Assembly: GCF_910585425.1 (NCBI RefSeq)
Contig: NZ_CAJUCP010000020.1
Location: 17,659 to 81,658 of the forward strand
Direction: 5' to 3'
DNA length: 64,000 nt
Origin: an uncultured Acetatifactor sp.
Lineage (GTDB): Bacteria > Bacillota > Clostridia > Lachnospirales > Lachnospiraceae
A program made the position numbers and the translations under genes. Each line of letters starts with the position of its first letter. Position 1 is the stretch's first letter. The notes beneath the pieces were generated by a model, which was not told where the DNA came from, searched no databases, and worked only from the letters and a program-made list of their open reading frames with translations. Positions 53,390 to 61,387 of the stretch are shown here, piece after piece.

Positions 53390-53644
53390 TTAAGGCAGAA
53401 GGGGTTTCACGAACATCAGCAGGATAGCTACCAGCAGACCGTACAGACCCGTGGTCTCTGCCACTGCCTGGCCAAGGAGCATGGTCTGCATGACCTTGGG
53501 CTGTGCGCCGGGATTGCGTCCCACTGCAGCGGCAGCGTGTCCTGCCGCGATACCCTGTCCGACACCAGGTCCGATACCGGCGATAACTGCCAGACCTGCG
53601 CCAATTGCGGAACATCCTAAGATAAAGTTTTCATTGAAATCCAT
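53390..53644 (-). CDS. atpE: ATP synthase c subunit, sodium-type residues
   Basis: The c subunit forms the rotor ring. It is an 84-residue two-helix hairpin with conserved RNPGAQ loop (43-48) and the ion-binding Glu at 63. The residues Q30, V61, E63, T64, T65 and Y68 match the known sodium signature of Ilyobacter-type c rings (Gln32, Val63, Glu65, Ser66, Thr67, Tyr70), allowing Thr for Ser. The enzyme is therefore predicted to couple to Na+, at least in part. Spacing in the operon is normal. Confidence 0.95.
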   Translation of the reverse strand: MDFNENFILGCSAIGAGLAVIAGIGPGVGQGIAAGHAAAAVGRNPGAQPKVMQTMLLGQAVAETTGLYGLLVAILLMFVKPLLP

Positions 53645-53702
53645 TCTTTTTTCCTCCTAAAATTATGAAAATGTAAATAAAAAAACTGCTCTTTCCGCAC
53701 TA

Positions 53703-54443
53703 TTATCTTCTAGTGCCATCACCGATCTCGTTCGAAATGTATGTCATGGTCAGCATGCAGAACACATATGTCTGGATTGCCCCTGAGAACAGGTCAAAAT
53801 ACACATGAAGCGCTGCGGGCCATGCCGTGGCGAACCATCCCAGCAGGCCGTACAGCAGTGCCATCATCGCCGTTCCCGACAGGACGTTCGCGAACAGACG
53901 CAATGACAGGGATATCGGCACCGCCACCGCGCTGATCACATTGATCGGCATCCAAATCGGCAGCCAGGGCGGCAACGGAGAACACAAGTCCGTCCAGATC
54001 GTCATCGGCTTCTGATATTTCCATTTATTGATGTGAATCAATGAAAACGTCAGAATCGCCAGCGGCAGCGTCACGCCGTAATCGGCTGTAGGCGGCCGCA
54101 GGCCCAGCAGGCCTGATATGTTGCTGACCAGGATGAAGATAAAGATGGTGCCGATATAGTTGAAGAACTTCGGCGCCGCCTGTCCCATGGTACCGCTGAC
54201 CATACCGTCCAGCATCTCCACGATCATTTCCACCACATTCTGAAAGCTGCCCGGCACCTGTGACGCTTTCGCCATGCACCGGTTAGCGGCAATGGCAAAG
54301 GCCACCAGCAGGAGCATCACGATCAGGATGCATATGTGCGATGTGGTGATCCAAACGGGATGCCCGAAAAAGGAATACTGAAACACCCCATGGATATTGA
54401 AATCGACCTCTGCCCCGCCAGACAGCAGAATTCCATGTCCCAT
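53703..54443 (-). CDS. atpB: ATP synthase a subunit
   Basis: The a subunit forms the ion half-channels against the c ring. The 246-residue protein has five to six membrane helices, SNISGLLGLRPPTADYG near 106, and the essential arginine in SLRLFANVLSG near 180. The start ATG 54443 follows AGGTGAGAG. Order B-E-F-H-A-G-D-C is canonical. Confidence 0.96.
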   Translation of the reverse strand: MGHGILLSGGAEVDFNIHGVFQYSFFGHPVWITTSHICILIVMLLLVAFAIAANRCMAKASQVPGSFQNVVEMIVEMLDGMVSGTMGQAAPKFFNYIGTIFIFILVSNISGLLGLRPPTADYGVTLPLAILTFSLIHINKWKYQKPMTIWTDLCSPLPPWLPIWMPINVISAVAVPISLSLRLFANVLSGTAMMALLYGLLGWFATAWPAALHVYFDLFSGAIQTYVFCMLTMTYISNEIGDGTRR

Positions 54444-54520
54444 ACTCTCACCTCTCTTTCCTTATATATTTTGCACTTCCTTTCGCCGCGCCGTGACGCT
54501 TCCGCCGGAAGGCGGCCCGT

Positions 54521-55009
54521 CTACTGCCCGGCCGGGATCTCTCCCTCCTGTGCCGCAAGCTCCTCCTCCGAAAGGGGGATGGGATCCTCCTCACGGAACA
54601 GCCTGTTGCACAATTTATGAGTAATCGGCTGAAGATATGCCGTTACTTTCAGGCCCATATAGCCCAGGAAAAAGACCAGGGGGTCCATGGCGTCCGTCAG
54701 GGTGACGATCACCAGCACCGCCGCCAGCAGGAAATAGCGGAACAGATACCCTCTCGTCACAATTCCCGCGGCATTGCCGCCGCTAAGCAGCGCCCTGTCC
54801 AGCGTCCGGCACATATGGATCGAGCCCGCAAAGGCAAAAGCCACGCCGAACCACAGGCTCAGGGCATACCTTCCCTGGAACCCGCCGTATCCGCACAGGA
54901 CCATGACCAGGGCCCCCGCGATCTGGCAGACCAGCCCCCAGAAAGCCATGCCGATATGCATCTCCAAAAGCGTCCTATTCATCCGCCTCGCCGCTTCCAC
55001 CATCTTCAT
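54521..55009 (-). CDS. AtpI-like membrane protein of the ATP synthase operon
   Basis: A protein of about 162 residues with four predicted membrane helices (for example FWGLVCQIAGALVMVLCG and YFLLAAVLVIVTL) in the position of the AtpI assembly factor, which helps build the c ring. Sequence is divergent. Two starts are possible: ATG 55009 (behind AGGGTG) and ATG 54982, which overlaps the stop of the preceding gene by eight bases. Its C-terminal tail is acidic. Confidence 0.75.
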   Translation of the reverse strand: MKMVEAARRMNRTLLEMHIGMAFWGLVCQIAGALVMVLCGYGGFQGRYALSLWFGVAFAFAGSIHMCRTLDRALLSGGNAAGIVTRGYLFRYFLLAAVLVIVTLTDAMDPLVFFLGYMGLKVTAYLQPITHKLCNRLFREEDPIPLSEEELAAQEGEIPAGQ

Positions 55010-55262
55010 CCGCAACACCCTGCTCTCTGTCCGGTTCCTCCCCGGCACACATGCGCCTGGCCAGACGGTACACGTTCTGCCCGCCCGCCACGGCCCCAAT
55101 CGCAAAAAAAAGAATGGTAATCCAGGAGGTTCCAAGCTTTCTGTCCAGCCACACCCCCAGCGCGGACATCATGCAGATGGGCACCAGCATGTTCAGGCCG
55201 AACTGCGTGATCATCGCCAGGGATTGGTACACTATTCTTTCATCATCGTTACGCCGTCTCAT
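54975..55262 (-). CDS. AtpZ-like (AtpI-family) small membrane protein
   Basis: The 95-residue protein has two membrane helices (about 16-40, NMLVPICMMSALGVWLDRKL, and 45-66) with the AtpZ pattern of a charged turn and a TSWITILFFAIGAVAGG second helix. Family members assist Mg2+ or assembly functions of F-type ATPases. It is the first gene of the operon, about 50 bases after the predicted transcription start. ATG 55262 follows GTCGGTGGT, a weak site; upstream ATG options are unlikely. Confidence 0.78.
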   Translation of the reverse strand: MRRRNDDERIVYQSLAMITQFGLNMLVPICMMSALGVWLDRKLGTSWITILFFAIGAVAGGQNVYRLARRMCAGEEPDREQGVADEDGGSGEADE

Positions 55263-55320
55263 ACAGATACCACCGACTCTGCCATTCGATAAACATGCGG
55301 GCCAATCGCGCCCCTTTCTG

Positions 55321-55349
55321 ATTATACTCATTTTTACCAGAAATGTCTA
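55321..55349 (-). promoter_or_regulatory. ATP synthase operon promoter
   Basis: Minus strand: -35 TAGACA (55349-55344), 17-bp spacer, consensus -10 TATAAT (55326-55321). Transcription would start near 55314. Confidence 0.75.
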
Positions 55350-55399
55350 GGCCAATTACAGGATTTGTCATTTTTTCATCAGGAAATTTTCGCTCCGCA

Positions 55400-55428
55400 T
55401 TGACTAACCCCCGCCGCCGCAGTATCAT
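55400..55428 (+). promoter_or_regulatory. Promoter of the DUF402 gene
   Basis: -35 TTGACT (55400-55405), 17-bp spacer, -10 TATCAT (55423-55428), divergent from the ATP synthase promoter 51 bases away. Confidence 0.7.
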
Positions 55429-55458
55429 GGAAAAAACATATGAAAAAAGGAGCCGCCT

Positions 55459-55938
55459 ATGAACATATCCAGAATCTACCGCAAACGAATCATCCCGAAG
55501 GACCTCATCCCCCTGGATGACGACATTATTGTCGCCCAGGACGAGGAGACCCTGATCACCAAATGGAAGACGCTGAACCCCAAGACCGCTTTCTCCCACG
55601 GCTGTTCCTGCTTTTTCCTGAAGGAGGGCATCAAGGTGAGCAAGGTTTACCGCTCCGACGGCTCCGTGCTGCGCTGGTACTGCGACATCGTGGACTTCTC
55701 CTATGACCCGGGGGAGGGGAGCATGACCTACACGGACCTCCTGGCGGATGTGATCATCGATTCCCAGGGGCTGGTGAAGGTGGTGGACCTGGACGAGCTG
55801 GCGGAGGCCATGGAGCACGACTGGATCACAAAAGAGCAGACAATCCGCTGCCTCCAAAACCTGAATCGTCTGCTCACATTGATATACCGGGATAAGTTCG
55901 ACAGGCTCCAGGCCAGGCTGGACAGCCTGGGGCTCTAA
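55459..55938 (+). CDS. DUF402 family protein
   Basis: The 159-residue DUF402 protein belongs to a family that in Staphylococcus includes a nucleoside di-/triphosphate phosphatase. The diagnostic part is VLRWYCDIVDFSYDPGEGS (about 72-90) followed by TYTDLLADVIID and VKVVDLDELAEA, which holds acidic residues for metal. The start ATG 55459 follows AGGAG. It is monocistronic with its own promoter. The reaction in this organism is inferred. Confidence 0.85.
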   Translation: MNISRIYRKRIIPKDLIPLDDDIIVAQDEETLITKWKTLNPKTAFSHGCSCFFLKEGIKVSKVYRSDGSVLRWYCDIVDFSYDPGEGSMTYTDLLADVIIDSQGLVKVVDLDELAEAMEHDWITKEQTIRCLQNLNRLLTLIYRDKFDRLQARLDSLGL

Positions 55939-56062
55939 GTGTGAGAAGAAGTTCTAGGCGGCCAAAGCACGCCCGCCAAGAACTTCTAGGCTCGTAAGCG
56001 AACAAGTTCGCTTAACGAGCCAATCTCACACAGCAGAATGCCCGAAGTGCATGGGCATTCTG
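55939..56062. other. Three-way-junction palindrome plus hairpin
   Basis: A closing stem GTGTGAGA (55939-55946) and TCTCACAC (56024-56031) encloses two arms. Arm 1: AGAAGTTCT with AGAACTTCT, and inside it GGCGG with CCGCC (55947-55987). Arm 2: GGCTCGT with ACGAGCC, inside it AAGCGAA with TTCGCTT (55989-56021). All stems pair perfectly. A separate 10-bp hairpin, CAGAATGCCC and GGGCATTCTG, follows at 56034-56062, then a weaker AAGCGC stem. It sits between convergent genes. Confidence 0.85.
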
Positions 56063-56107
56063 TAAGCGCCGCCGTTTGCGCTTTGGTCTGCACCGGCTGC
56101 CGCCGGG

Positions 56108-57286
56108 TCAGTAGAACACATGCCCGCCGATGTTGATGCCGCTCAGGCCCTCGATGGGCGTCCGGAAGTACACGCAGCTGCCCACGTTGGTGACGCCGGA
56201 CATGGCCGTGTCCGCCGCCCTGTAGCAGCTGTCCGTGGCCAGGTCGGCGGCAAGGGCCAGGTCCAGGCGGCCGCTGGCCACCGGGGAGAACTGCCCGCTC
56301 TGGTAGATGACGCCCACCACAGTGTCCGGATACTGGGAGCTGAGCACCCGGTTGATCACCACGCTGCCTACCGCCACCTGTCCGTCGTAGGGCTCCCCGC
56401 CGGCCTCGCAGTAGATCAGGTTGGCCAGGAGCTTTCTGTCCCCCTCGGAGAAGGTGACCTCCGAAATGTCCCGCCAGACGCCGTTGGCCGCTGCCTGGGA
56501 CATGGCGATCTCCTCCGCCAGCTTCTGCCTCAGATAGTCCAGGTCCTCCTCCTTCTTCTTGATCTCCGCCTCATAGGCCAGGGCCTTTCGCTCCGCGTCG
56601 GATATCTGATTGGAATACTGGTTGATGGAGCTGGACGCCTGGTCGATCAGGCCGGAGACCTTCTCCTTCTCCGCCTGGGCCTGGGCAATCAGCCCCTCCA
56701 GCTCGGTTTTCTCCGTCTGGAGCCTGGCCTCCTGCTCCTCGATCAGCATGCGGTTGTCGATATAGGTATCCAGCATCTTCTGGTCATAGGCCGCCACCTT
56801 TTCTATCTGATCCGCCATGTTCAGGAGTCCGGACAGGCTCCCCGCGGAGAGCAGCGCCGTCAGGTAGCTGTCCTCCTGCCTCTCGTACATGGAACGCACC
56901 ATGGCGGCCATGCTCGCCTTCTGCCGCTCCTCCGTGGCCCTGGCCTCCTCCAGCGCCTCCAGGGTGTCCGCGATCTCCTGCTCCTTCTCACGGATCCGGC
57001 CGTCCAGCTCCTCCAGGTTCGACACCACCGTGTTCATTTGGGTATTCAAATAAGACAGCTCCTTCTCCAGGCTGTCCCGCTTGCCCTCCAGCGTCCCAAG
57101 GTTCTCCTGGGTCCTGTCCAGTTCGTCCTGGAGGGTGTCTTTCTCTTTCTCCGTGCGGTCGATCTCCTCTTTGGTCTTGCTGGTAGCCGATGCCACCGCC
57201 CCCTGGGGGGCAGGTTCAAATGCCGCCGCCAGAAGGACCGCTGCCAGGACGAACGCTGCCCTCTTATGAATCCTCAAACCATACAC
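56108..57286 (-). CDS. SleB-type cell wall hydrolase with coiled coil
   Basis: This 392-residue secreted protein has a signal peptide (about 1-30), a long coiled-coil domain (about 38-255, FtsX/EnvC-like) and a C-terminal SleB/Hydrolase_2 domain: LANLIYCEAGGEPYDGQVAV (catalytic Glu near 292) and YQSGQFSPVASG. Such enzymes are lytic transglycosylases or amidases used in cell wall remodelling or spore cortex lysis. The start is GTG 57286 by length; TTG 57277 with better spacing to GGAAGGCGG is plausible. The coiled coil probably tethers or regulates it. Confidence 0.85.
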   Translation of the reverse strand: MYGLRIHKRAAFVLAAVLLAAAFEPAPQGAVASATSKTKEEIDRTEKEKDTLQDELDRTQENLGTLEGKRDSLEKELSYLNTQMNTVVSNLEELDGRIREKEQEIADTLEALEEARATEERQKASMAAMVRSMYERQEDSYLTALLSAGSLSGLLNMADQIEKVAAYDQKMLDTYIDNRMLIEEQEARLQTEKTELEGLIAQAQAEKEKVSGLIDQASSSINQYSNQISDAERKALAYEAEIKKKEEDLDYLRQKLAEEIAMSQAAANGVWRDISEVTFSEGDRKLLANLIYCEAGGEPYDGQVAVGSVVINRVLSSQYPDTVVGVIYQSGQFSPVASGRLDLALAADLATDSCYRAADTAMSGVTNVGSCVYFRTPIEGLSGINIGGHVFY

Positions 57287-57334
57287 CGCCTTCCACAGTG
57301 TTTATACCAATTGCTTTTCCAACGGCATGCTCTG

Positions 57335-57964
57335 TTATTTTGTGCCGAAGATACGGTCGCCCGCGTCCCCCAGGCCGGGGACGATGTAGCCGTGGTCATT
57401 CAGTTTTTCATCCAATGCGCCCACGTATACGTCCACGTCCGGATGGGCCTCCTTCATGGCCTGTATCCCCTCCGGTGCCGCGATGATGCACATGAAATGG
57501 ATGTTCCGGCAGCCCTTCTCCTTCAGCATCCGGATGGCCGCCACGGAGGAGCCGCCGGTGGCCAGCATGGGATCCACCACGAACACCTCCCTCTCCGCGC
57601 AGTCCGCGGGGAGCTTGCAGTAGTATTCCACAGGCTTCAGGGTCTCGGGATCGCGGTAGAGGCCGATATGCCCTACCTTGGCCGCGGGGATCAGGTTCAG
57701 CATGCCGTCCACCATGCCAAGTCCCGCCCGCAGGATGGGGACGATCGCCATCTTCTTGCCGCTGAGCTCCTTCACCGTGGTCCTGCAGATCGGGGTCTCC
57801 ACCTCCACATCCGCCAGCTTCAGCTCTCTGGTGGCTTCGTAGCAGATCAGCATGGCAATCTCGCTGATGGTCTGGCGGAAGTCCTTGGTGCCTGTGTCCT
57901 TTTTACGGATGAGGCCGATCTTGTGCTGAATCAGGGGGTGGTCCATAATGATTACGTTTGCCAT
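57335..57964 (-). CDS. upp: Uracil phosphoribosyltransferase
   Basis: Upp salvages uracil to UMP with PRPP. The 209-residue protein has the PRPP loop VFVVDPMLATGGSS (about 126-139), the N-terminal HKIGLIRKKDTGTKDFR, the ILRAGLGMVDGM motif and C-terminal GYIVPGLGDAGDR for uracil. ATG 57964 follows AGGAG. It lies beside rpiB, both serving ribose and nucleotide metabolism. Confidence 0.97.
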   Translation of the reverse strand: MANVIIMDHPLIQHKIGLIRKKDTGTKDFRQTISEIAMLICYEATRELKLADVEVETPICRTTVKELSGKKMAIVPILRAGLGMVDGMLNLIPAAKVGHIGLYRDPETLKPVEYYCKLPADCAEREVFVVDPMLATGGSSVAAIRMLKEKGCRNIHFMCIIAAPEGIQAMKEAHPDVDVYVGALDEKLNDHGYIVPGLGDAGDRIFGTK

Positions 57965-58085
57965 ATTGTTTTCTCCTATTCCGGTTCCGCATACGGCCGC
58001 CTGCGTCCGCAGATCCCATGGTGCCGGCCGGATGCCTGCTGCTTCCAGCTCCGCTTTCGTGTTTCCGTTTGTTTTTATTTCGTTT

Positions 58086-58523
58086 CTATTTGCCCTCTTT
58101 TTCTATAAGGTCGATTCTTCTCTGGTGGCGGGCTTCGCCGGAAAACGGGGTGTTCAGGAATACGTTCACAATCTCCAGGGCCAGGTTCTCCCCCACTACG
58201 CCGCCGCCCAGCGCCAGCATGTTGGCATCGTTGTGGAGCCTGGTGAGCCTGGCCGTCAGGGTGTCCGCGCACAGGGCGCAGCGGATGCCCGGATGCCTGT
58301 TGGCCGAGATGCTGATGCCGATGCCCGTGGTGCAGACTACGATTCCCTTCTCGCACCGCCCCTCTGCCACGGCCTGGGCCACGGCATGTCCGTAGACCGG
58401 GTAGTCGCAGCTCTCCGTGCCGTGGCATCCTAAATCCTCAAAGGGGATGCCCGCCTCTTTCAGATGCCGGACGATGCGCTCCTTCAGCGCATAGCCGCCA
58501 TGGTCGCTACCAATCGCTATCAT
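58086..58523 (-). CDS. rpiB: Ribose-5-phosphate isomerase B
   Basis: RpiB interconverts ribose-5-phosphate and ribulose-5-phosphate. In 145 residues: IAIGSDHGGYALKE (D7, H8), the catalytic-loop CTTGIGISISANRHPGIRCAL (C64-type nucleophile) and RLHNDANMLALGGGVVG. ATG 58523 follows AGGAAGC. Downstream gene is upp, 121 bases away. Confidence 0.95.
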   Translation of the reverse strand: MIAIGSDHGGYALKERIVRHLKEAGIPFEDLGCHGTESCDYPVYGHAVAQAVAEGRCEKGIVVCTTGIGISISANRHPGIRCALCADTLTARLTRLHNDANMLALGGGVVGENLALEIVNVFLNTPFSGEARHQRRIDLIEKEGK

Positions 58524-58646
58524 GCTTCCTTTCCCTCCTCATGTCTTCGTCTCTATGAATTCCCTTGCCGTACAGGCGCTTCCGGGCTTCACATCCGGGA
58601 CAGCCCTTACCGGGCGGCTTCCAGGCGCTTTCTTCGGCGCTTGCCT

Positions 58647-59741
58647 TCAGTCCCGGCAGGAGCCGCCCTCCCCGGCGGGGAGCCTGACGATCCTGTGCCC
58701 AGCCGCTTTCAGCAGACGGTTCATGATGGCCTGTCCCAGCCCTTCCTCCGGAAAGCTCTCGGAATAGATGCTGGTCACCCCTTCATCGTCCAACTGGCGC
58801 AGAATGGAGAACAGGTTCCTGGCGATGTCCTCCTGGGCCCCACGGCTTCCAATACATTTTACCACATCTGCACGGTATTGTTCAAGTACTTCTGTGGTGC
58901 CGATGATCCCTGTCTTCTCTCCTCTTCTTCGGTCTTCCTCCACACGCCGGTTGATATAGGCCGCCACCTCCCCCGGCTCCCCCTCCACCACCACCAGGCT
59001 GCCCTGGGGCGCATAGTGGCGGTATTTCATCCCGGGCGCCCTGGGGGCCTGGCCGCTGTCCGGATCCAGAATTGTGACATCCATGTCAACTTTTCCCAGG
59101 ACCCGGTCCAGCATCTCCTGGGTGACATATCCCGGGCGCAGGATGCGGGGATTCTCTTCCGTCAGGTCAATGATGGTGGACTCCAGCCCAATCCCTACCT
59201 CGCCGCCGTCTATGACCATCTCTATGCGGCCGTCCATGTCCTCGGAGACGTACCTGGCGCAGGTGGGGCTGGGCTTCCCCGAACGGTTGGCGCTGGGGGC
59301 CGCGATGTAGCCGCCGCTGTAGGCGATCAGCCGCCGGGCCACCGGGTGGGAGGGGAGGCGCACCGCCACCGTGTCCAGCCCGCCGGTGGTCTCCCGGGGG
59401 ACGGCTTCGGCCTTTGGCAGTATCATGGTCAGGGGGCCGGGCCAGAAGGCCTCCGCGATCCTGACAGCTTCCTCCGGCAATCTGCGGACGATTCTGTGGA
59501 TGTCCCGGAAGCGGCAGATGTGGACGATCAGGGGATTGTCCGAGGGCCTGCCCTTGGCGGCGTAGATCTTCCGGGAGGATGCGGGGTTCAGGGCGTCTCC
59601 GCCCAGGCCGTAGACGGTCTCCGTGGGGAAGGCCACCAGGCCGCCGTTTCTGATGATTTCTCCGGCCTGGCGCAGGGCGGCTTCTTCTTCCGGTGTAGGT
59701 TCTGTGCAGTTGGCGTTTATGTGAATCAGCTTTGTCTCCAC
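58647..59741 (-). CDS. Threonylcarbamoyl-AMP synthase, Sua5 type
   Basis: Sua5 makes threonylcarbamoyl-AMP for the t6A37 tRNA modification. The 364-residue protein has the YrdC domain (about 20-205: AFPTETVYGLGGDA, IYAAKGRPSDNPL, APSANRSGKPSPT) and a C-terminal Sua5 domain, so it is the long form rather than TsaC. It starts with GTG 59741, ten bases after a GGGAGGAAG site. It closes the GC-rich core; the AT-rich accessory region begins at its upstream side. Confidence 0.95.
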   Translation of the reverse strand: METKLIHINANCTEPTPEEEAALRQAGEIIRNGGLVAFPTETVYGLGGDALNPASSRKIYAAKGRPSDNPLIVHICRFRDIHRIVRRLPEEAVRIAEAFWPGPLTMILPKAEAVPRETTGGLDTVAVRLPSHPVARRLIAYSGGYIAAPSANRSGKPSPTCARYVSEDMDGRIEMVIDGGEVGIGLESTIIDLTEENPRILRPGYVTQEMLDRVLGKVDMDVTILDPDSGQAPRAPGMKYRHYAPQGSLVVVEGEPGEVAAYINRRVEEDRRRGEKTGIIGTTEVLEQYRADVVKCIGSRGAQEDIARNLFSILRQLDDEGVTSIYSESFPEEGLGQAIMNRLLKAAGHRIVRLPAGEGGSCRD

Positions 59742-59836
59742 GACTCTTCCTCCCTGGCGGCTTTTGCTTTGTTTTGGCTTTTACAAAGCCATTTTACCAT
59801 ACACTGAGGAAATGTAAAGAAAAGCGGCGTAAAAGT

Positions 59837-60286
59837 TCAAACTTTCCTTAGACTATCGTTGTTCCATATTCCGGCTTCATTGTTAAACAGTATAGGCTCA
59901 TTTTCCCTAAAAAAGCACATTTCTGTACCACTGCTATTCACCAATATTGCCTCTTCGTTTAATTCCGCAGTCAAATCAAACACCATTCTCAACAGGACAT
60001 TATATCGCTCCTCAAAATATGAATAATCCTTAACCATTCGAAATTTCAAAATTCTTTCAAATGTGAAATCCTCTGAAGAAAAGATTGTTTCCCAAGAATT
60101 ATACGGGTAATTTCCCGCATCCAACAGGAAAACCCAAAAACCGATTTGTTCATTCAGATGAATGCATATTCCTTTGTCCAGCAGCTCAATTTTGCTGCAT
60201 TGGAAACCCAGCGATTCTATTTTACTGACCAAAACTTCTTTCGATAATCTCTTGTCTTTACATAAAAGCGTATATTCTATTGCCAA
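59837..60286 (-). CDS. Small AT-rich protein, possible immunity protein
   Basis: The 149-residue soluble protein starts with TTG 60286 eight bases after GGGAGG. It has EYTLLCKDKRLSKEVLVSKI at the start and IGFWVFLLDAGNYPYNSWET in the middle, then repeated Phe/Tyr-rich strands. Size, acidity and context resemble immunity proteins of polymorphic toxin systems, but I recognise no family. It is last of three small minus-strand genes in AT-rich DNA. Confidence 0.6.
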   Translation of the reverse strand: MAIEYTLLCKDKRLSKEVLVSKIESLGFQCSKIELLDKGICIHLNEQIGFWVFLLDAGNYPYNSWETIFSSEDFTFERILKFRMVKDYSYFEERYNVLLRMVFDLTAELNEEAILVNSSGTEMCFFRENEPILFNNEAGIWNNDSLRKV

Positions 60287-60302
60287 TTATGTCGCCTCCC
60301 GC

Positions 60303-60581
60303 CTATACCCTTTCTGGCGATATTTCTTCCTCATATTTTAATGCTTTGATAAACTCCTCTATCGTTTCACAATCTATCCATCCGGACCTGCTATTTATCT
60401 CAAAAAGCGTCTCATATCCGTATTCCTGTATCAAGAAATCCCATCCTTCCTTAGAAACCACCGCTAATAGAATCTGCATATAATCAAACAGCTTTTCCAC
60501 ATTATCGGAAACGGATAGGTCGTCAGAAGTAAATGGAGTTCCCTGTGGAAGCGGATATACATAAAACGCCAGCACGCTCAT
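60303..60581 (-). CDS. Small AT-rich protein, unknown function
   Basis: The 92-residue acidic protein begins MSVLAFYVYPLPQGTPF and ends with KYEEEISPERV. ATG 60581 follows GGGGGAAA; the next gene starts 17 bases after its stop. No motif is recognised. The gene's place in a run of small AT-rich genes without a toxin gene suggests an orphan immunity or accessory locus. Confidence 0.6.
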   Translation of the reverse strand: MSVLAFYVYPLPQGTPFTSDDLSVSDNVEKLFDYMQILLAVVSKEGWDFLIQEYGYETLFEINSRSGWIDCETIEEFIKALKYEEEISPERV

Positions 60582-60719
60582 ATCTATTTCCCCCAAAATT
60601 CCAGTCGCTCATTATCACCCGCTTTGCGGCTCCGGCTTCTCAGGGGCAGCATACATCCCCGCCGACAATGCTCTTTGCGGCAAAGCTGTCGAAAAAATGC
60701 CCCCTGTATCCCCATCCCT

Positions 60720-60959
60720 TCAGCTTTCCAATCGATAAACCATAACCGGCAGTTCCTTGCTATCTTCATAGACATATATCCTTTTACATACCGGACATCT
60801 CCAAACCTCGTATTTCGGAGCCGGAATCATCCACGGCTGAATGCTATGGCAATCGCATATTTCGCTCCACTCCTTATCTGTATAGACCACCAGTTCTATA
60901 TCATTAGGGGCTTCGCGATTACTCAGTTCTGTTCCACAGGCACAAATCATCCTGGCCAT
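60720..60959 (-). CDS. Small zinc-ribbon-like protein
   Basis: The 79-residue protein has three cysteine pairs: ICACG (C6, C8), ICDCHS near 36, and WRCPVCKRIYVYE near 55. That arrangement suggests one or two zinc sites. ATG 60959 follows AGAGGTAA. First of the three-gene minus-strand cluster, 139 bases before the next. Function unknown. Confidence 0.6.
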   Translation of the reverse strand: MARMICACGTELSNREAPNDIELVVYTDKEWSEICDCHSIQPWMIPAPKYEVWRCPVCKRIYVYEDSKELPVMVYRLES

Positions 60960-61387
60960 TGCATTACCTCTATCCTCCAGACATGTTATCGCTATACCGT
61001 GTATCGATATATCTGATATAGCTCATGATGGTTCTACATGCGCCCGTTGCATCGAAGCGGAACGCTTGCGTCGAAAACATTTGCTGCCGGTACCCTTTCA
61101 TCCAATATTGAATTGGCAGCAGCTATTTACCTTAAATCTACTTTGCGCCCCATGAAGCGCTTTGTCAAGTGCCTTTTTAGTTATTGACGCAAGTCCTTGT
61201 CAGTGCGGCGGGAAACGGGGCGCAAAACGCTCCTATGAACAGTTAGAAGATGTTTTCGTGGGTAGGGTATAAAATATTTCGGCGGCAAAGAACGGACGTT
61301 GAGCGGGGATTGCTTTTCGTAATCGGGCATGGTATAATTTCTTCCAGTACAAACCGATAAATCGTATTTTTATGGAGGAACGATTGT
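60960..61387. promoter_or_regulatory. Intergenic region with promoter of the DUF4303 gene
   Basis: 428 bases without a gene. On the plus strand a good promoter, TTGCTT (61310-61315), 17-bp spacer and TATAAT (61333-61338), lies about 50 bases before the DUF4303 start codon. Composition changes to GC-richer around 61,040-61,330, suggesting a junction of DNA of different origin. Confidence 0.55.

Noticed and set aside
55939..56031. tRNA gene
   Set aside because: The fold has three helices but no acceptor, T-loop GTTCGA or anticodon features, and stems are longer than in tRNA. I saw no tRNA or rRNA gene in the window.
60960..61387. Insertion sequence or conjugative element fragment
   Set aside because: Composition shifts suggest a junction, but I could find no transposase, terminal repeats or target duplication.
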